From: Dyadobacter sp. CY347
GTDB taxonomy: Bacteria; Bacteroidota; Bacteroidia; Cytophagales; Spirosomataceae
Direction: 5' to 3'
Assembly (NCBI RefSeq): GCF_021502655.1
Contig: NZ_JAKFFT010000004.1
Coordinates: forward strand, 1-64,000
Length of the DNA stretch: 64,000 bases
The number at the start of each line of letters is the position of its first letter. Position 1 is the first letter of the stretch. The notes under the pieces were generated by a model. The model searched no databases, had not been told where the DNA came from, and saw only the letters and a program-made list of their open reading frames with translations. A program made the position numbers and the translations under genes. Below are positions 1-8,179 of this stretch, in pieces.

Positions 1-110
1 GAAGGCGCGCTACTCCTTGGTAACGCGCCTTCGACCGCCCGGCGGCCCGGTCCGCTCAGGCTGACAGAGCTAAGCCTCAGGCTGACAGGGCTACGCCTTA
101 CTCTGACAAG
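1..110. repeat. Palindromic intergenic repeat, left end cut by window, with 21-bp tandem tail
   Basis: Bases 1-14 and 19-32 form an inverted repeat (GAAGGCGCG against CGCGCCTTC, one inner mismatch). It matches the centre of the element at 27255-27330. It is followed by a stretch containing GGCGGCCCGGTCCGCTCAG, also present at about 33510-33526. From 55 there is a 21-bp tandem repeat: CTCAGGCTGACAG begins at 55 and at 76, with a degenerate third copy from 97. The outer left arm lies outside the window. This is an intergenic repeat of the genome, not a gene. Confidence 0.7.
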
Positions 111-135
111 TCCATTTATCCATAAACTTCACCCA

Positions 136-984
136 ATGCAATTCGGAGCAAGCACGTTTATATGGGTTTCCCCATTCTCAACGCGGAATATTGACCTGCT
201 AACCAAAGTCAAAAACATGGGCTATGACATTATCGAAATAGCCGTGGAAGACACTAAAATCATTGATTGGGATTTGATTAAAAGTGTTGCGAAAGATCTG
301 GATTTGAAGATCACGATCAGCGGCGCATTTGGGCCCGAACGAGACATTTCCAGTACAGAGCCCCTGCATCGCCAGCTTGGTAAGGAATACATTATCGACT
401 GTATTAAAATTGCACAAAACGTAGGCAGCCCGATCTTTGGCGGGCCCGTTTATTCCGCAGTGGGTAAGACCCGGATCGTTTCGGATGAACAGAAAAAACG
501 AGAACGCGTTTGGTGCATTGAAACGCTTGTCGAGATTGCACAAATTGCTGCCGACCATGGCGTTGTCGTAGGCCTGGAACCGCTTAACCGCTTTGAAACA
601 GACATGGTTAACACCGTGGATCAGGCGCTTTCGATCGTGCGCGAGGTGTCCAGCCCTAACCTGAAAATTGTCCTTGATACATTCCATTCCAACATTGAGG
701 AAAAAGACATTGCTGCATCGGTCAGGATGATCGGAAAGGACTTGCTATGCCACGTGCAGGGCAATGAAAGTGACCGGGGAACGCCTGGAACGGGACATTT
801 GGAATGGGAAGGAATCCGGGATGCATTGGTCGAAATCGGTTATGACGGTGCGGTTGTGATCGAAACTTTTGGTCAGCCTTCGAAAGAGCTTGCGCGTGCC
901 GCTTGCATCTGGCGTCCGCTTGCCAATAGTGCCGATGAGCTGGCCGAAGAAGGTTTGGCCTTTTATAAAAAAATGTTTTCTTAA
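136..984 (+). CDS. Sugar phosphate isomerase/epimerase (D-tagatose/D-psicose 3-epimerase-like)
   Basis: This is a 282-residue TIM-barrel protein of the xylose-isomerase-like superfamily. It probably epimerises a ketose at C3, or isomerises a related keto-sugar, in the cytoplasm, since no signal peptide is seen. The signature GLEPLNRFETD (146-156) and the four expected metal ligands of 3-epimerases are visible: E148, D181 in LDTFH, H206 in CHVQGNESDRG, and E243 in VIETFG. H184 and R214 fit the substrate-contact positions. Length is normal for the family. The next gene starts 8 bp downstream on the same strand, so they are probably co-transcribed. The substrate cannot be read from sequence; some relatives act on oxidised sugars or are lyases. 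Confidence 0.85.
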   Translation: MQFGASTFIWVSPFSTRNIDLLTKVKNMGYDIIEIAVEDTKIIDWDLIKSVAKDLDLKITISGAFGPERDISSTEPLHRQLGKEYIIDCIKIAQNVGSPIFGGPVYSAVGKTRIVSDEQKKRERVWCIETLVEIAQIAADHGVVVGLEPLNRFETDMVNTVDQALSIVREVSSPNLKIVLDTFHSNIEEKDIAASVRMIGKDLLCHVQGNESDRGTPGTGHLEWEGIRDALVEIGYDGAVVIETFGQPSKELARAACIWRPLANSADELAEEGLAFYKKMFS

Positions 985-992
985 AATTCTCA

Positions 993-3071
993 ATGATGCG
1001 TAAAGTCCTGCTGTTCCTTTTTGTCTTTTCAAATGTGTTGGCTCTTGCTCAGATCCCCGTTGATCTGACCGGTTTTGATAAAAAGAAAGGAGTTAAGGTA
1101 ATAACCGAAGGCAATTTGCTGCACGTAGAATGGCCCGCCGGAAATGCAGAATCCGGTAAAATTGTAATTGATCTGAGCAAGGGGCAGCCTGTTATTAATG
1201 GTCTGCTGATTGGAAAAAATAATGCTTACAAAACCATCGTCAAAAACCTTGACCCTGCGATTATTCTGACCGTCGGAAAACGTGATCTTGTTTCGCAAAA
1301 CGGTTGGAATATTTTCTTTGATAAAACAGCCTATTTACCCTACAAAACGTACCCGGTAAAGCTGGATAAAACGGGCGTTAAGGTCGTGAGCTCCGGTTCC
1401 CAGACCGAAATAATCGTCTCTGGCGCCACGGGTGGGCCGTTTTCCGGCTCCTATAATTTCACCCTCTATAATGGCAGCTCGTTAATGAATGTTGCGGCTG
1501 TAATGTCCACAGATGTAGATTCGCTGGCAGTGGTTTACGACGCGGGACTGGTGAGCCAACAGTCACCCTGGGAAAAGCTGTTTTGGTCTGATACTGAGAA
1601 TAATGTACGGAGCAAAGAGGTGATTAAAATGGATACGGTCAACATGATGGCTGTGAAATACAGGACTATCATCGGAGAAGGAAAAGAAGGCAGCCTGGCC
1701 GTTTTCCCAGCGCCGCACCAGTTTTTTTACCCGCTTGATAATGCTTATAACCTCGAACACATTTGGTATGGCAACAATTACCGGAACCAGTTTCCGGGTT
1801 TTGGCATAGGTCTCCGGCACGACCTGCTTGGCGACCGCCGTTGGGTTCCTTGGTTCAATGCGCCGCCTAAGACACAGCAACGCTATAATTTTTTCTGCTT
1901 ATTGAGCGCTGAAAAAGATGGAAAAGTGCTCGAAAAAGTAAAAGCTTTCACGCATAATGATACTTATGAGCCGTTGCCAGGCTATTACACCATGTCGAGC
2001 CACTTTCACCAGGAGCATGTGGATGAGGTGCTTACGCGGAGGCCCATTCCGGAAATGCCCGGTTTTGTGAAAGCATTCCGGAACACCGGCGTCAACATTG
2101 TCCATCTGGGCGAATTTCACGGGCCGGGAAGTCCGCGCGGCCCGGAAGCGAAGCGCTGGCCGGAACTGAAAATGATGTTTGACGAATGCAAACGGCTTTC
2201 CGATGGAAATTTTCTGCTCTTACCGGGCGAAGAACCAAACAATTTTTTCGGCGGACATTGGATGAATATCTTTCCAAAACCCGTTTACTGGTTAATGTCG
2301 CGTGAAAAGAACCAGCCATTTGTTGAGGAAAATCCAACTTACGGAAAGCTTTACCGCATTGGCAATAAAGAGGAAATGTTGAAGCTGCTGGAATTGGAAA
2401 AAGGCCTTGCCTGGACTGCTCATGCAAGAACAAAAGGCTCAACTGGCTTTCCCGACAAATATAAGGACGAGGCATTTTACAAATCGGACCGTTTTTTGGG
2501 CGCGGCCTGGAAAGCAATGCCAGCGGATTTGTCTCAGCCAAAGTTAGGCAAGCGCGTGCTGGACCTGATGGACGATATGGCCAATTGGGGACAGAAAAAA
2601 TATGTGATCGCAGAAGCGGACTTGTTCAGAATTGAGCCAAATTATGAGCTGTACGGACATTTGAATGTAAATTACATGCAGCTGGACCAAATGCCGGAGT
2701 TTGAAAATGGCTGGCAACCGTTGCTGGATGCGATGGAAAAGGGCAAATTTTTTGTATCAACAGGTGAAGTTTTGCTGCCGGCATTCACGGTGAACAATGT
2801 TACATCCGGCGAAACTACCAAAGTGGATGCAAAAGGGAATGTTGAAATTAAGCTGAATGCTAAATGGACATTTCCGTTGAACCGTGCCGAAGTAATTTCT
2901 GGTGATGGAAAAGAGGTTTTCCACGATGTGATCAATTTGAATGATACGGAAGCATTCGGTGAGAAGTCGTTTACATTTACCAAAAATCTGAAAAACAGGA
3001 AATGGGTGCGGGTTGAAGTTTGGGATGTTGCAGCAAATGGTGCATTCACGCAAATTGTCTGGCTCGACTAA
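993..3071 (+). CDS. Secreted PHP-superfamily (CehA/McbA-like) metallohydrolase
   Basis: The 692-residue protein begins with a Sec signal peptide (hydrophobic core 4-19, cleavage near ALAQ at 20). About 300 N-terminal residues look beta-rich and match no domain I recognise. The second half has the ligand layout of PHP-type metallohydrolases: H337 and H339 in SSHFHQEH, E413/E414 in LLPGEEP, H422 in GGHWMNIF, and H477 in WTAHARTKG. This resembles the HxH ... GxE ... H ... H order of the CehA/McbA family. It starts 8 bp after the epimerase gene, so it is likely in the same operon. The substrate is unknown; a phosphoester or other ester of the glycan handled here is only a guess. The fold call is moderate, the hydrolase call weaker. 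Confidence 0.55.
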   Translation: MMRKVLLFLFVFSNVLALAQIPVDLTGFDKKKGVKVITEGNLLHVEWPAGNAESGKIVIDLSKGQPVINGLLIGKNNAYKTIVKNLDPAIILTVGKRDLVSQNGWNIFFDKTAYLPYKTYPVKLDKTGVKVVSSGSQTEIIVSGATGGPFSGSYNFTLYNGSSLMNVAAVMSTDVDSLAVVYDAGLVSQQSPWEKLFWSDTENNVRSKEVIKMDTVNMMAVKYRTIIGEGKEGSLAVFPAPHQFFYPLDNAYNLEHIWYGNNYRNQFPGFGIGLRHDLLGDRRWVPWFNAPPKTQQRYNFFCLLSAEKDGKVLEKVKAFTHNDTYEPLPGYYTMSSHFHQEHVDEVLTRRPIPEMPGFVKAFRNTGVNIVHLGEFHGPGSPRGPEAKRWPELKMMFDECKRLSDGNFLLLPGEEPNNFFGGHWMNIFPKPVYWLMSREKNQPFVEENPTYGKLYRIGNKEEMLKLLELEKGLAWTAHARTKGSTGFPDKYKDEAFYKSDRFLGAAWKAMPADLSQPKLGKRVLDLMDDMANWGQKKYVIAEADLFRIEPNYELYGHLNVNYMQLDQMPEFENGWQPLLDAMEKGKFFVSTGEVLLPAFTVNNVTSGETTKVDAKGNVEIKLNAKWTFPLNRAEVISGDGKEVFHDVINLNDTEAFGEKSFTFTKNLKNRKWVRVEVWDVAANGAFTQIVWLD

Positions 3072-3091
3072 GATCTGTTTCAACAAAATGC

Positions 3092-3126
3092 GCAGCCAAG
3101 TATAGAAAACACGGCTGCCCTCTTTT
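3092..3126 (+). terminator. Weak hairpin terminator candidate
   Basis: GCAGCC at 3092-3097 can pair with GGCTGC at 3113-3118 across a 15-base loop, followed by CCTCTTTT. It lies between the metallohydrolase stop (3071) and the GH5-like start (3157). The stem is short, so read-through is likely. Confidence 0.3.
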
Positions 3127-3156
3127 AAAATAATTGTAAACAAAATCCTTAACTGA

Positions 3157-4314
3157 ATGAAATTTTTAAAAACAACAGTCTGGGCGATCCTCATTTGCCT
3201 TTCATTTCAAAATTGTGCCAAAAAGGAGCAGAAAGATGAGAGCGCAGCCACTGAAAAACCGGTTGCACGCCAGATTTGGACAAAAGAACAGGCAAATGAA
3301 TGGTATGGCAAACAAGGCTGGCTCGTAGGTGCCGATTTTCTGCCGAGCACTGCTATTAACCAGTTGGAAATGTTTCAGGCCGCTGATTTTGATACGGCCA
3401 CTATTAACAAAGAACTCGGCTGGGCCGCAAACATCGGGATGAATACGATGCGGGTTTATCTGCATGATTTGTTATTTCAGGAAGATTCTGCCGGTTTTGT
3501 ACAGCGGCTGGATGTGTTCTTGGATATTGCTGAAAAGCACAAGATCAAGCCCGTACTTGTATTATTTGACTCTTGCTGGGACCCTTTTCCTAAGCTCGGA
3601 AAGCAACGTGCGCCTAAACCTGGCGTGCATAATTCGGGCTGGGTGCAGAGCCCGGGACTGAATGCATTAAAAGACAGTACGCAATATCCGCGTTTGGAAA
3701 GATATGTAAAGGGAACTGTTGCATCCTTTGCGAGCGACAACCGTGTGCTTGCCTGGGACATTTGGAACGAGCCGGATAACCCGAATACAAGTTCTTATGG
3801 TAAGGTTGAGTTGCCCAACAAAGTGGATTATGTGATTCCATTGCTTTCCAAAGCATTCGTTTGGGCGCGTTCTGTTGGTCCTTCGCAGCCGTTAACAGCA
3901 GGTGTCTGGAATGGCGACTGGACTTCCCACGAAACTTTGAAACCGATCGAAAAAGTAATGATCGACCAATCCGACATTGTTACTTTCCATAATTACGAAG
4001 ATGCAGCGGACTTTGAAAAACGCATTAAGCAGTTGCAGCAATATGGCCGCCCGATGATCTGTACCGAATATATGTCGCGTGGGAACGGCAGCTTTTTCAA
4101 AGGCTCATTGCCAATTGCCAAGAAATACAACGTAGGTGCTATCAACTGGGGACTCGTAGACGGCAAATCCCAAACGATCTATCCCTGGGACAGCTGGAAA
4201 AAAACCTACACCAAAGAACCCGACCTATGGTTCCACGACATCTTCCGCAAAGACGGAACACCTTACAAGAAGGATGAAGTTGAGTTGATAAAGAACTTGA
4301 CTGCGGCGAAGTAA
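3157..4314 (+). CDS. GH5-like glycoside hydrolase, outer-membrane-type lipoprotein
   Basis: The 385-residue protein has a lipoprotein signal peptide ending in LSFQNC with the lipid cysteine at C20. The mature part is a TIM-barrel of the cellulase/mannanase clan. WDIWNEPDNP carries the NEP triplet with the likely acid/base E205, and MICTEYMSRGNG carries the likely nucleophile E304, the normal spacing for GH5-type retaining enzymes. Relatives are often called cellulase or 1,4-beta-xylanase without proof. It lies 85 bp after the metallohydrolase and ends at a clear terminator. It probably trims a beta-linked glycan at the cell surface or in the periplasm; the linkage cannot be told from sequence. 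Confidence 0.8.
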   Translation: MKFLKTTVWAILICLSFQNCAKKEQKDESAATEKPVARQIWTKEQANEWYGKQGWLVGADFLPSTAINQLEMFQAADFDTATINKELGWAANIGMNTMRVYLHDLLFQEDSAGFVQRLDVFLDIAEKHKIKPVLVLFDSCWDPFPKLGKQRAPKPGVHNSGWVQSPGLNALKDSTQYPRLERYVKGTVASFASDNRVLAWDIWNEPDNPNTSSYGKVELPNKVDYVIPLLSKAFVWARSVGPSQPLTAGVWNGDWTSHETLKPIEKVMIDQSDIVTFHNYEDAADFEKRIKQLQQYGRPMICTEYMSRGNGSFFKGSLPIAKKYNVGAINWGLVDGKSQTIYPWDSWKKTYTKEPDLWFHDIFRKDGTPYKKDEVELIKNLTAAK

Positions 4315-4329
4315 CTCAGATTGAATTAA

Positions 4330-4373
4330 AAAGTAAGACTTCCCAGATTTGTTTTGGCAGGTCTTACTTTTTT
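4330..4373. terminator. Bidirectional intrinsic terminator
   Basis: AAAGTAAGAC (4330-4339) pairs perfectly with GTCTTACTTT (4361-4370), with a T-run after it and an A-run before it. It can stop transcription from the GH5-like gene and also from the small minus-strand frame that ends at 4372. Confidence 0.75.
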
Positions 4374-4530
4374 AATGAGTATGTTTCTGTTTTAGAAAGG
4401 ATAAATCGACATTTTTGAGGATCTCCATCAATTGGTCATTTTTGAATTTCCCCAGTTCTTCTACTGTCTTAAACCGCCTTCCTTCTGGCCGTTGGGGTTT
4501 TGAAGACTTATTTTTAGTTTTATGATCCAT
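4372..4530 (-). CDS. Small basic hypothetical protein (52 aa)
   Basis: An ATG at 4530 on the minus strand opens a 52-codon frame ending TAA at 4372, inside the 385-bp gap before the sulfatase gene. The product starts MDHKTKNKSSKPQRPEG and continues with RRFKTVEELGKF, a Lys/Arg-rich head followed by a short amphipathic helix. It has no signal peptide and I recognise no family. Support for being real: charged, non-repetitive composition, a normal start codon, and a bidirectional terminator placed exactly at its stop. Against: no recognised promoter and a short length. The rest of the gap (4531-4699) holds no obvious element. Confidence 0.35.
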   Translation of the reverse strand: MDHKTKNKSSKPQRPEGRRFKTVEELGKFKNDQLMEILKNVDLSFLKQKHTH

Positions 4531-4699
4531 TACTGATGTATGTTAGTGCCATGTGAATTTCAGATTTTTCCGGCAAATAAAAAAACCTTTATACGTCTTA
4601 TTCTTGCAAAAGCTTTCTGGAAAGTTATCGCTTTCTAATGCTCCATAAACATCAAACTCCTGCAATATCTTCACAAAGACGATCGTACAGGACCCACCC

Positions 4700-6241
4700 A
4701 TGAGAAAAACCTTCACAATTAATTTACTTGGTCTATCAACGGCTATTTTGTTGTGTGTGAATGCATTCGCCCAAAAGCGTCAGCAAAAACCCAACGTCAT
4801 TTTCATCTACGCCGACGACGTGGGCTATGGTGATTTGAGCAGTTATGGTGCTTCAAAAATCTCGACACCCAACATTGACCGGATCGGGAAGGAAGGGATC
4901 CGTTTTACGAATGCGCATACGACTTCGGCAACTTGCACGCCTTCAAGATTTGGGTTGCTGACCGGGAAATATCCCTGGCGGCAGAAAGGAACCGGTGTCT
5001 TGCCGGGAGACGCGTCGCTCATCATTCCAACAGACCGGCTGACTTTGCCGAAAGTATTTCAAAATGCGGGCTATAAAACTGCATCAGTTGGGAAATGGCA
5101 TTTGGGGCTGGGTGAAAAAAACAAGCAGATCAACTGGAATGAGCCCATTACCACGGGCCCGAACGAAACCGGCTTCGACTACGCCTACTTTTTCCCGGCA
5201 ACCTCCGACCGTGTCCCAACCGTTTTTATTGAAAATCATGAAGTGCAGGGATGGGATAAATCAGATCCCATCACAGTGGATTACTCGAAAAAAATAGGGA
5301 ATGAGCCAACAGGCCTGGAAAATCCGGAGCTGTTAAAATTGCCGGCTTCACCAAATCACGGGCATAACAACACCATTGTGAATGGCATTGGCCGCATCGG
5401 ATGGATGACGGGCGGGAAGCAAACGCGCTGGACGGATGAGGAGATTGCACATGTTTTTTTGAGCAAAGCGGAGCAGTTTATGGAGGACAATCAGAAGAAC
5501 CCGTTTTTCCTCTATTTCTCATTAAACGACATTCACGTTCCAAGAATGCCCAGCAGCCAGTTTAAGGGAAAAAGCCAAATGGGCTTGCGCGGCGATGTGA
5601 TCCTTCAAATGGACTGGACCGTTGGCGAGATCCTGAAAAAGCTGGATGATTTGAAGTTGACTGAAAACACACTGATCATCTTTTCCAGCGATAATGGTCC
5701 CGTCTTGGATGATGGTTATGCGGATAAAGCAGTCGAATTGGCCAAAGGACACAAGCCTGCGGGTGCATTGCGGGGTGGGAAATACAGCGCTTTCGAAGGT
5801 GGAAGCCGTGTGCCCTGGCTCGCGCGCTGGCCGCAGACGATCAAACCTGGAACAGTTTCGGATGCAGTGATTTGCCAGATCGATATGCTTGCATCGTTCG
5901 CCAACTTCTTTCAGCAAAAAATGGAGGTCGATGATGCACCGGATAGTTTCAACAGCATTGACGCGATTTTGGGAAAATCAAAAACCGGCAGGTCGTATCT
6001 GATCAAGCAAGGCGGCGCATTGTCCATTACCAAAGAAAACTGGAAATATATCGAGCCAAGACAAGGCAAAGCGATCCAGGAACTCACCAACACAGAAACG
6101 GGAAATAATGTAGCCCCTCAACTTTATGATCTCAGCAAAGATTTAGGAGAAAAAATAAACCTGGCCGATAAATATCCTGCAAAAGTAAAGGCTATGGCAG
6201 CGGAATTGGCGAAAATAAGGGAGGCTGAAAGGAGCAGGTAA
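4700..6241 (+). CDS. Exported arylsulfatase, formylglycine-dependent (S1 type)
   Basis: This 513-residue protein has a Sec signal peptide (about 1-25, cleavage near AFAQ). It is a type I sulfatase of the alkaline-phosphatase fold: D39/D40 in YADDVGYGD, the CTPSR sulfatase motif at 79-83 with C79 as the residue converted to formylglycine, KWHLG at 132-136, and FSSDNGP with D331/N332 as metal ligands. No formylglycine-generating enzyme gene is seen in this window, so maturation would depend on one elsewhere. Neighbouring glycosidase and SusCD genes suggest it removes sulfate from a sulfated polysaccharide. The substrate and subfamily cannot be assigned by eye. Confidence 0.9.
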   Translation: MRKTFTINLLGLSTAILLCVNAFAQKRQQKPNVIFIYADDVGYGDLSSYGASKISTPNIDRIGKEGIRFTNAHTTSATCTPSRFGLLTGKYPWRQKGTGVLPGDASLIIPTDRLTLPKVFQNAGYKTASVGKWHLGLGEKNKQINWNEPITTGPNETGFDYAYFFPATSDRVPTVFIENHEVQGWDKSDPITVDYSKKIGNEPTGLENPELLKLPASPNHGHNNTIVNGIGRIGWMTGGKQTRWTDEEIAHVFLSKAEQFMEDNQKNPFFLYFSLNDIHVPRMPSSQFKGKSQMGLRGDVILQMDWTVGEILKKLDDLKLTENTLIIFSSDNGPVLDDGYADKAVELAKGHKPAGALRGGKYSAFEGGSRVPWLARWPQTIKPGTVSDAVICQIDMLASFANFFQQKMEVDDAPDSFNSIDAILGKSKTGRSYLIKQGGALSITKENWKYIEPRQGKAIQELTNTETGNNVAPQLYDLSKDLGEKINLADKYPAKVKAMAAELAKIREAERSR

Positions 6242-6280
6242 AAATTTCCCAAAAAAACTTTGTGACCATTACAAAGACCT

Positions 6281-6317
6281 GACGTCTAAACGCATAAAAC
6301 CCATGTTTTATGACGTC
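6281..6317 (+). promoter_or_regulatory. Hairpin enclosing the start codon of the T9SS cargo gene
   Basis: ATAAAAC (6294-6300) pairs with GTTTTAT (6305-6311) around a CCAT loop, and GACGTC (6281-6286) can pair outside it with GACGTC (6312-6317). The ATG at 6310 lies in the 3' arm. A promoter-like AAACTTTG (6255-6262, 7 of 8 to TAnnTTTG) lies just upstream. Translation may be gated by this structure; this is inference. Confidence 0.4.
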
Positions 6318-7344
6318 ACATTTCTTTCAGTTTTCAAGAGTTTTTGCGGTTGTTTTATTGTCGGTGCTGTTTCAGAATGCGTTCGGGCAGATGGTTTATT
6401 TTCACCCGGACTTTTCCGGATCAGGGCCATTTGTGCATGCTGATCCTGATTCCGGGCAGTTTAGCCACATTGTTGAAACGGTTCCTGCACTTTCTTTTTC
6501 GAAATTTTCCAAAGATTACATGGATCTCGTGCGGACCCAGGAAGATTCTGCTACGGGTGGGATCATTCGGGTGTTGCGGGCGACGCCATTTACTCCAAAC
6601 CCTGAAACATTGTTTATCCGGATCACGCTCAGCGCTGAATCGGTGCAGTCGGCGGCGTTGAATGCAATGTATTTTTATGTGGGTGAGAATTTCAATCCGG
6701 ACAACCATTCCTTTCCGGGTAATGCGTTAATGTTCGGCAAGTTTTCGCTGAATTTTCAGGAAGGTGGGTTTAGTATCAAGGATTTTGCCACGCAAAACAC
6801 CAGTAAGGTCATCGCTAAAAAGAAGCAGGTTACACTGACCTGGATCCTGAATAATTCAAAGAAATCGCTCGAATACAAACTTTTGCCCACTCACGTCGTC
6901 ACCTACAACGCATTACCCGGCACTTACGATTTATGGGTTGATAATGAGCCGGTAAGCCTCAGCAGTCCCGCTTATCCAGGCAACTCAGTCTATTCAAATA
7001 CCAAGCTTTCAAACTTCGAAATGCGGTTCCGGAATGGGCAAGGTAAGGTCCGCATTCATGACATGATGATCCGCGACGGCGTCTCTGAGCTGAAAGCAGG
7101 AGCAGTGCTGATTGCGCCGAATCCGGCAACGCGACAACTGATCACATTACGTGCTGAAAATGTGGAGAAGTCTTCGGTTCGGCTTTTTAATATGTGGGGA
7201 CGGAATGTGAACATTTCGACCAATGTAGTTGCTTTGGATAAAATCGAAATCCATCCTGCCGAGGAACTGGCGTCGGGTATGTATATCGTGCATTTTCAAA
7301 ATAAGCAGCGACAGAAAAAATCGGTCAGAGTAATGATAGAGTAA
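6310..7344 (+). CDS. Type IX secretion cargo protein of unknown function
   Basis: The 344-residue protein has an N-terminal signal peptide (hydrophobic stretch about 12-22, cleavage near AFGQ). Its last ~80 residues look like a type A T9SS sorting domain: APNPATRQ, then VRLFNMWGR, and a GMYIVHFQN strand near the end. The central part (about 30-250) is beta-rich and resembles a jelly-roll or lectin-like domain, but I recognise no family. Export is therefore expected across the outer membrane with C-terminal processing. It follows the sulfatase by 68 bp on the same strand. It could be a carbohydrate-binding accessory, which is inference from context only. Confidence 0.7.
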   Translation: MTSHFFQFSRVFAVVLLSVLFQNAFGQMVYFHPDFSGSGPFVHADPDSGQFSHIVETVPALSFSKFSKDYMDLVRTQEDSATGGIIRVLRATPFTPNPETLFIRITLSAESVQSAALNAMYFYVGENFNPDNHSFPGNALMFGKFSLNFQEGGFSIKDFATQNTSKVIAKKKQVTLTWILNNSKKSLEYKLLPTHVVTYNALPGTYDLWVDNEPVSLSSPAYPGNSVYSNTKLSNFEMRFRNGQGKVRIHDMMIRDGVSELKAGAVLIAPNPATRQLITLRAENVEKSSVRLFNMWGRNVNISTNVVALDKIEIHPAEELASGMYIVHFQNKQRQKKSVRVMIE

Positions 7345-7364
7345 TGTTGAGGGTGCAAGATTTT

Positions 7365-7395
7365 TTGGTATAGGATGAAAATTGGATTAAGTTTG
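7365..7395 (+). promoter_or_regulatory. Bacteroidota sigma-A promoter for first ECF sigma gene
   Basis: TTG at 7365-7367, a 20-base spacer, then TAAGTTTG at 7388-7395 match the TTG / TAnnTTTG consensus. It lies 60 bp upstream of the ATG at 7455. Confidence 0.6.
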
Positions 7396-7454
7396 ACTAA
7401 TCGTTGTAATCAGGCAGGCTTGCATTTGTAACCTGCGGCAACTTTTACAATGTT

Positions 7455-8063
7455 ATGAAACCACATTCTCAGCCTCCTCAATCTTCTGATGACCATGCGC
7501 TCTGGCAACAGTTTTTGTCAGGAAATGTGGCTGCGTTTGAGCAATTAATGTCGTCGCATTTCCGGGTGCTTTTCCGTTATGGCTGCAAATTTTCCAAAGA
7601 CCAGGAGTTTGTAAAGGACTCGGTGCAGGATTTGTTTTTGCATTTATGGGAAAAACGTGAAAATCTGAGGACGGAAGTGGCCGTTAAACCTTATCTGATG
7701 GCTTCGCTGCGCCGGCTAATGCACAGAAGCACATCATCAAAATCGTGGGTAGGGGAAGGAAATGCGGAACAGGCTGATGAAGCATTTGATCTCGAATTTT
7801 CTGTTGAGCAACAATACATTATCAACGAATCCACGCTTGTGCGCACGCGCCAGCTCGAAAAGCTGCTGATGGAACTTCCCAAGCGGCAGAAGGAAGTGAT
7901 TTATCTTAAATTTTTCCAGGAACTGAGCCGTGAGCAGATCTCGGAAATCATGGCCGTGTCCCCGCAAACCGTTTCCAACTTACTCCAAATCGCCATCAAG
8001 CAGCTGAAAAAGCATTGGAAGTCCGAATTCCTCACCTTCTTCTTGATCCATTTATTTATATAA
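7455..8063 (+). CDS. ECF RNA polymerase sigma factor (FecI-like), system 1
   Basis: This 202-residue protein has ECF sigma regions 2 and 4. Region 2 (about 25-75) includes QEFVKDSVQDLFLHLWEKR, the -10 binding helix. Region 4 (about 135-195) contains LPKRQKEVIYLKFFQ and the helix-turn-helix around QISEIMAVSPQTVSNLL. It is first in the order sigma - anti-sigma - SusC(STN) - SusD, the usual trans-envelope signalling layout of Bacteroidota. It should direct polymerase to the uptake genes when the outer-membrane receptor is occupied. A consensus housekeeping promoter precedes it. Confidence 0.93.
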   Translation: MKPHSQPPQSSDDHALWQQFLSGNVAAFEQLMSSHFRVLFRYGCKFSKDQEFVKDSVQDLFLHLWEKRENLRTEVAVKPYLMASLRRLMHRSTSSKSWVGEGNAEQADEAFDLEFSVEQQYIINESTLVRTRQLEKLLMELPKRQKEVIYLKFFQELSREQISEIMAVSPQTVSNLLQIAIKQLKKHWKSEFLTFFLIHLFI

Positions 8064-8179
8064 AAAAGGGTCATAATGCCACTGAAAATGCGGTTTTGTT
8101 GATTTTTTTAGAAATAATTTAAAATTTATTGGTATCCCGATCCGGTTTGTGTCTATCATATGTTAGAAGCAAGCTGCAT

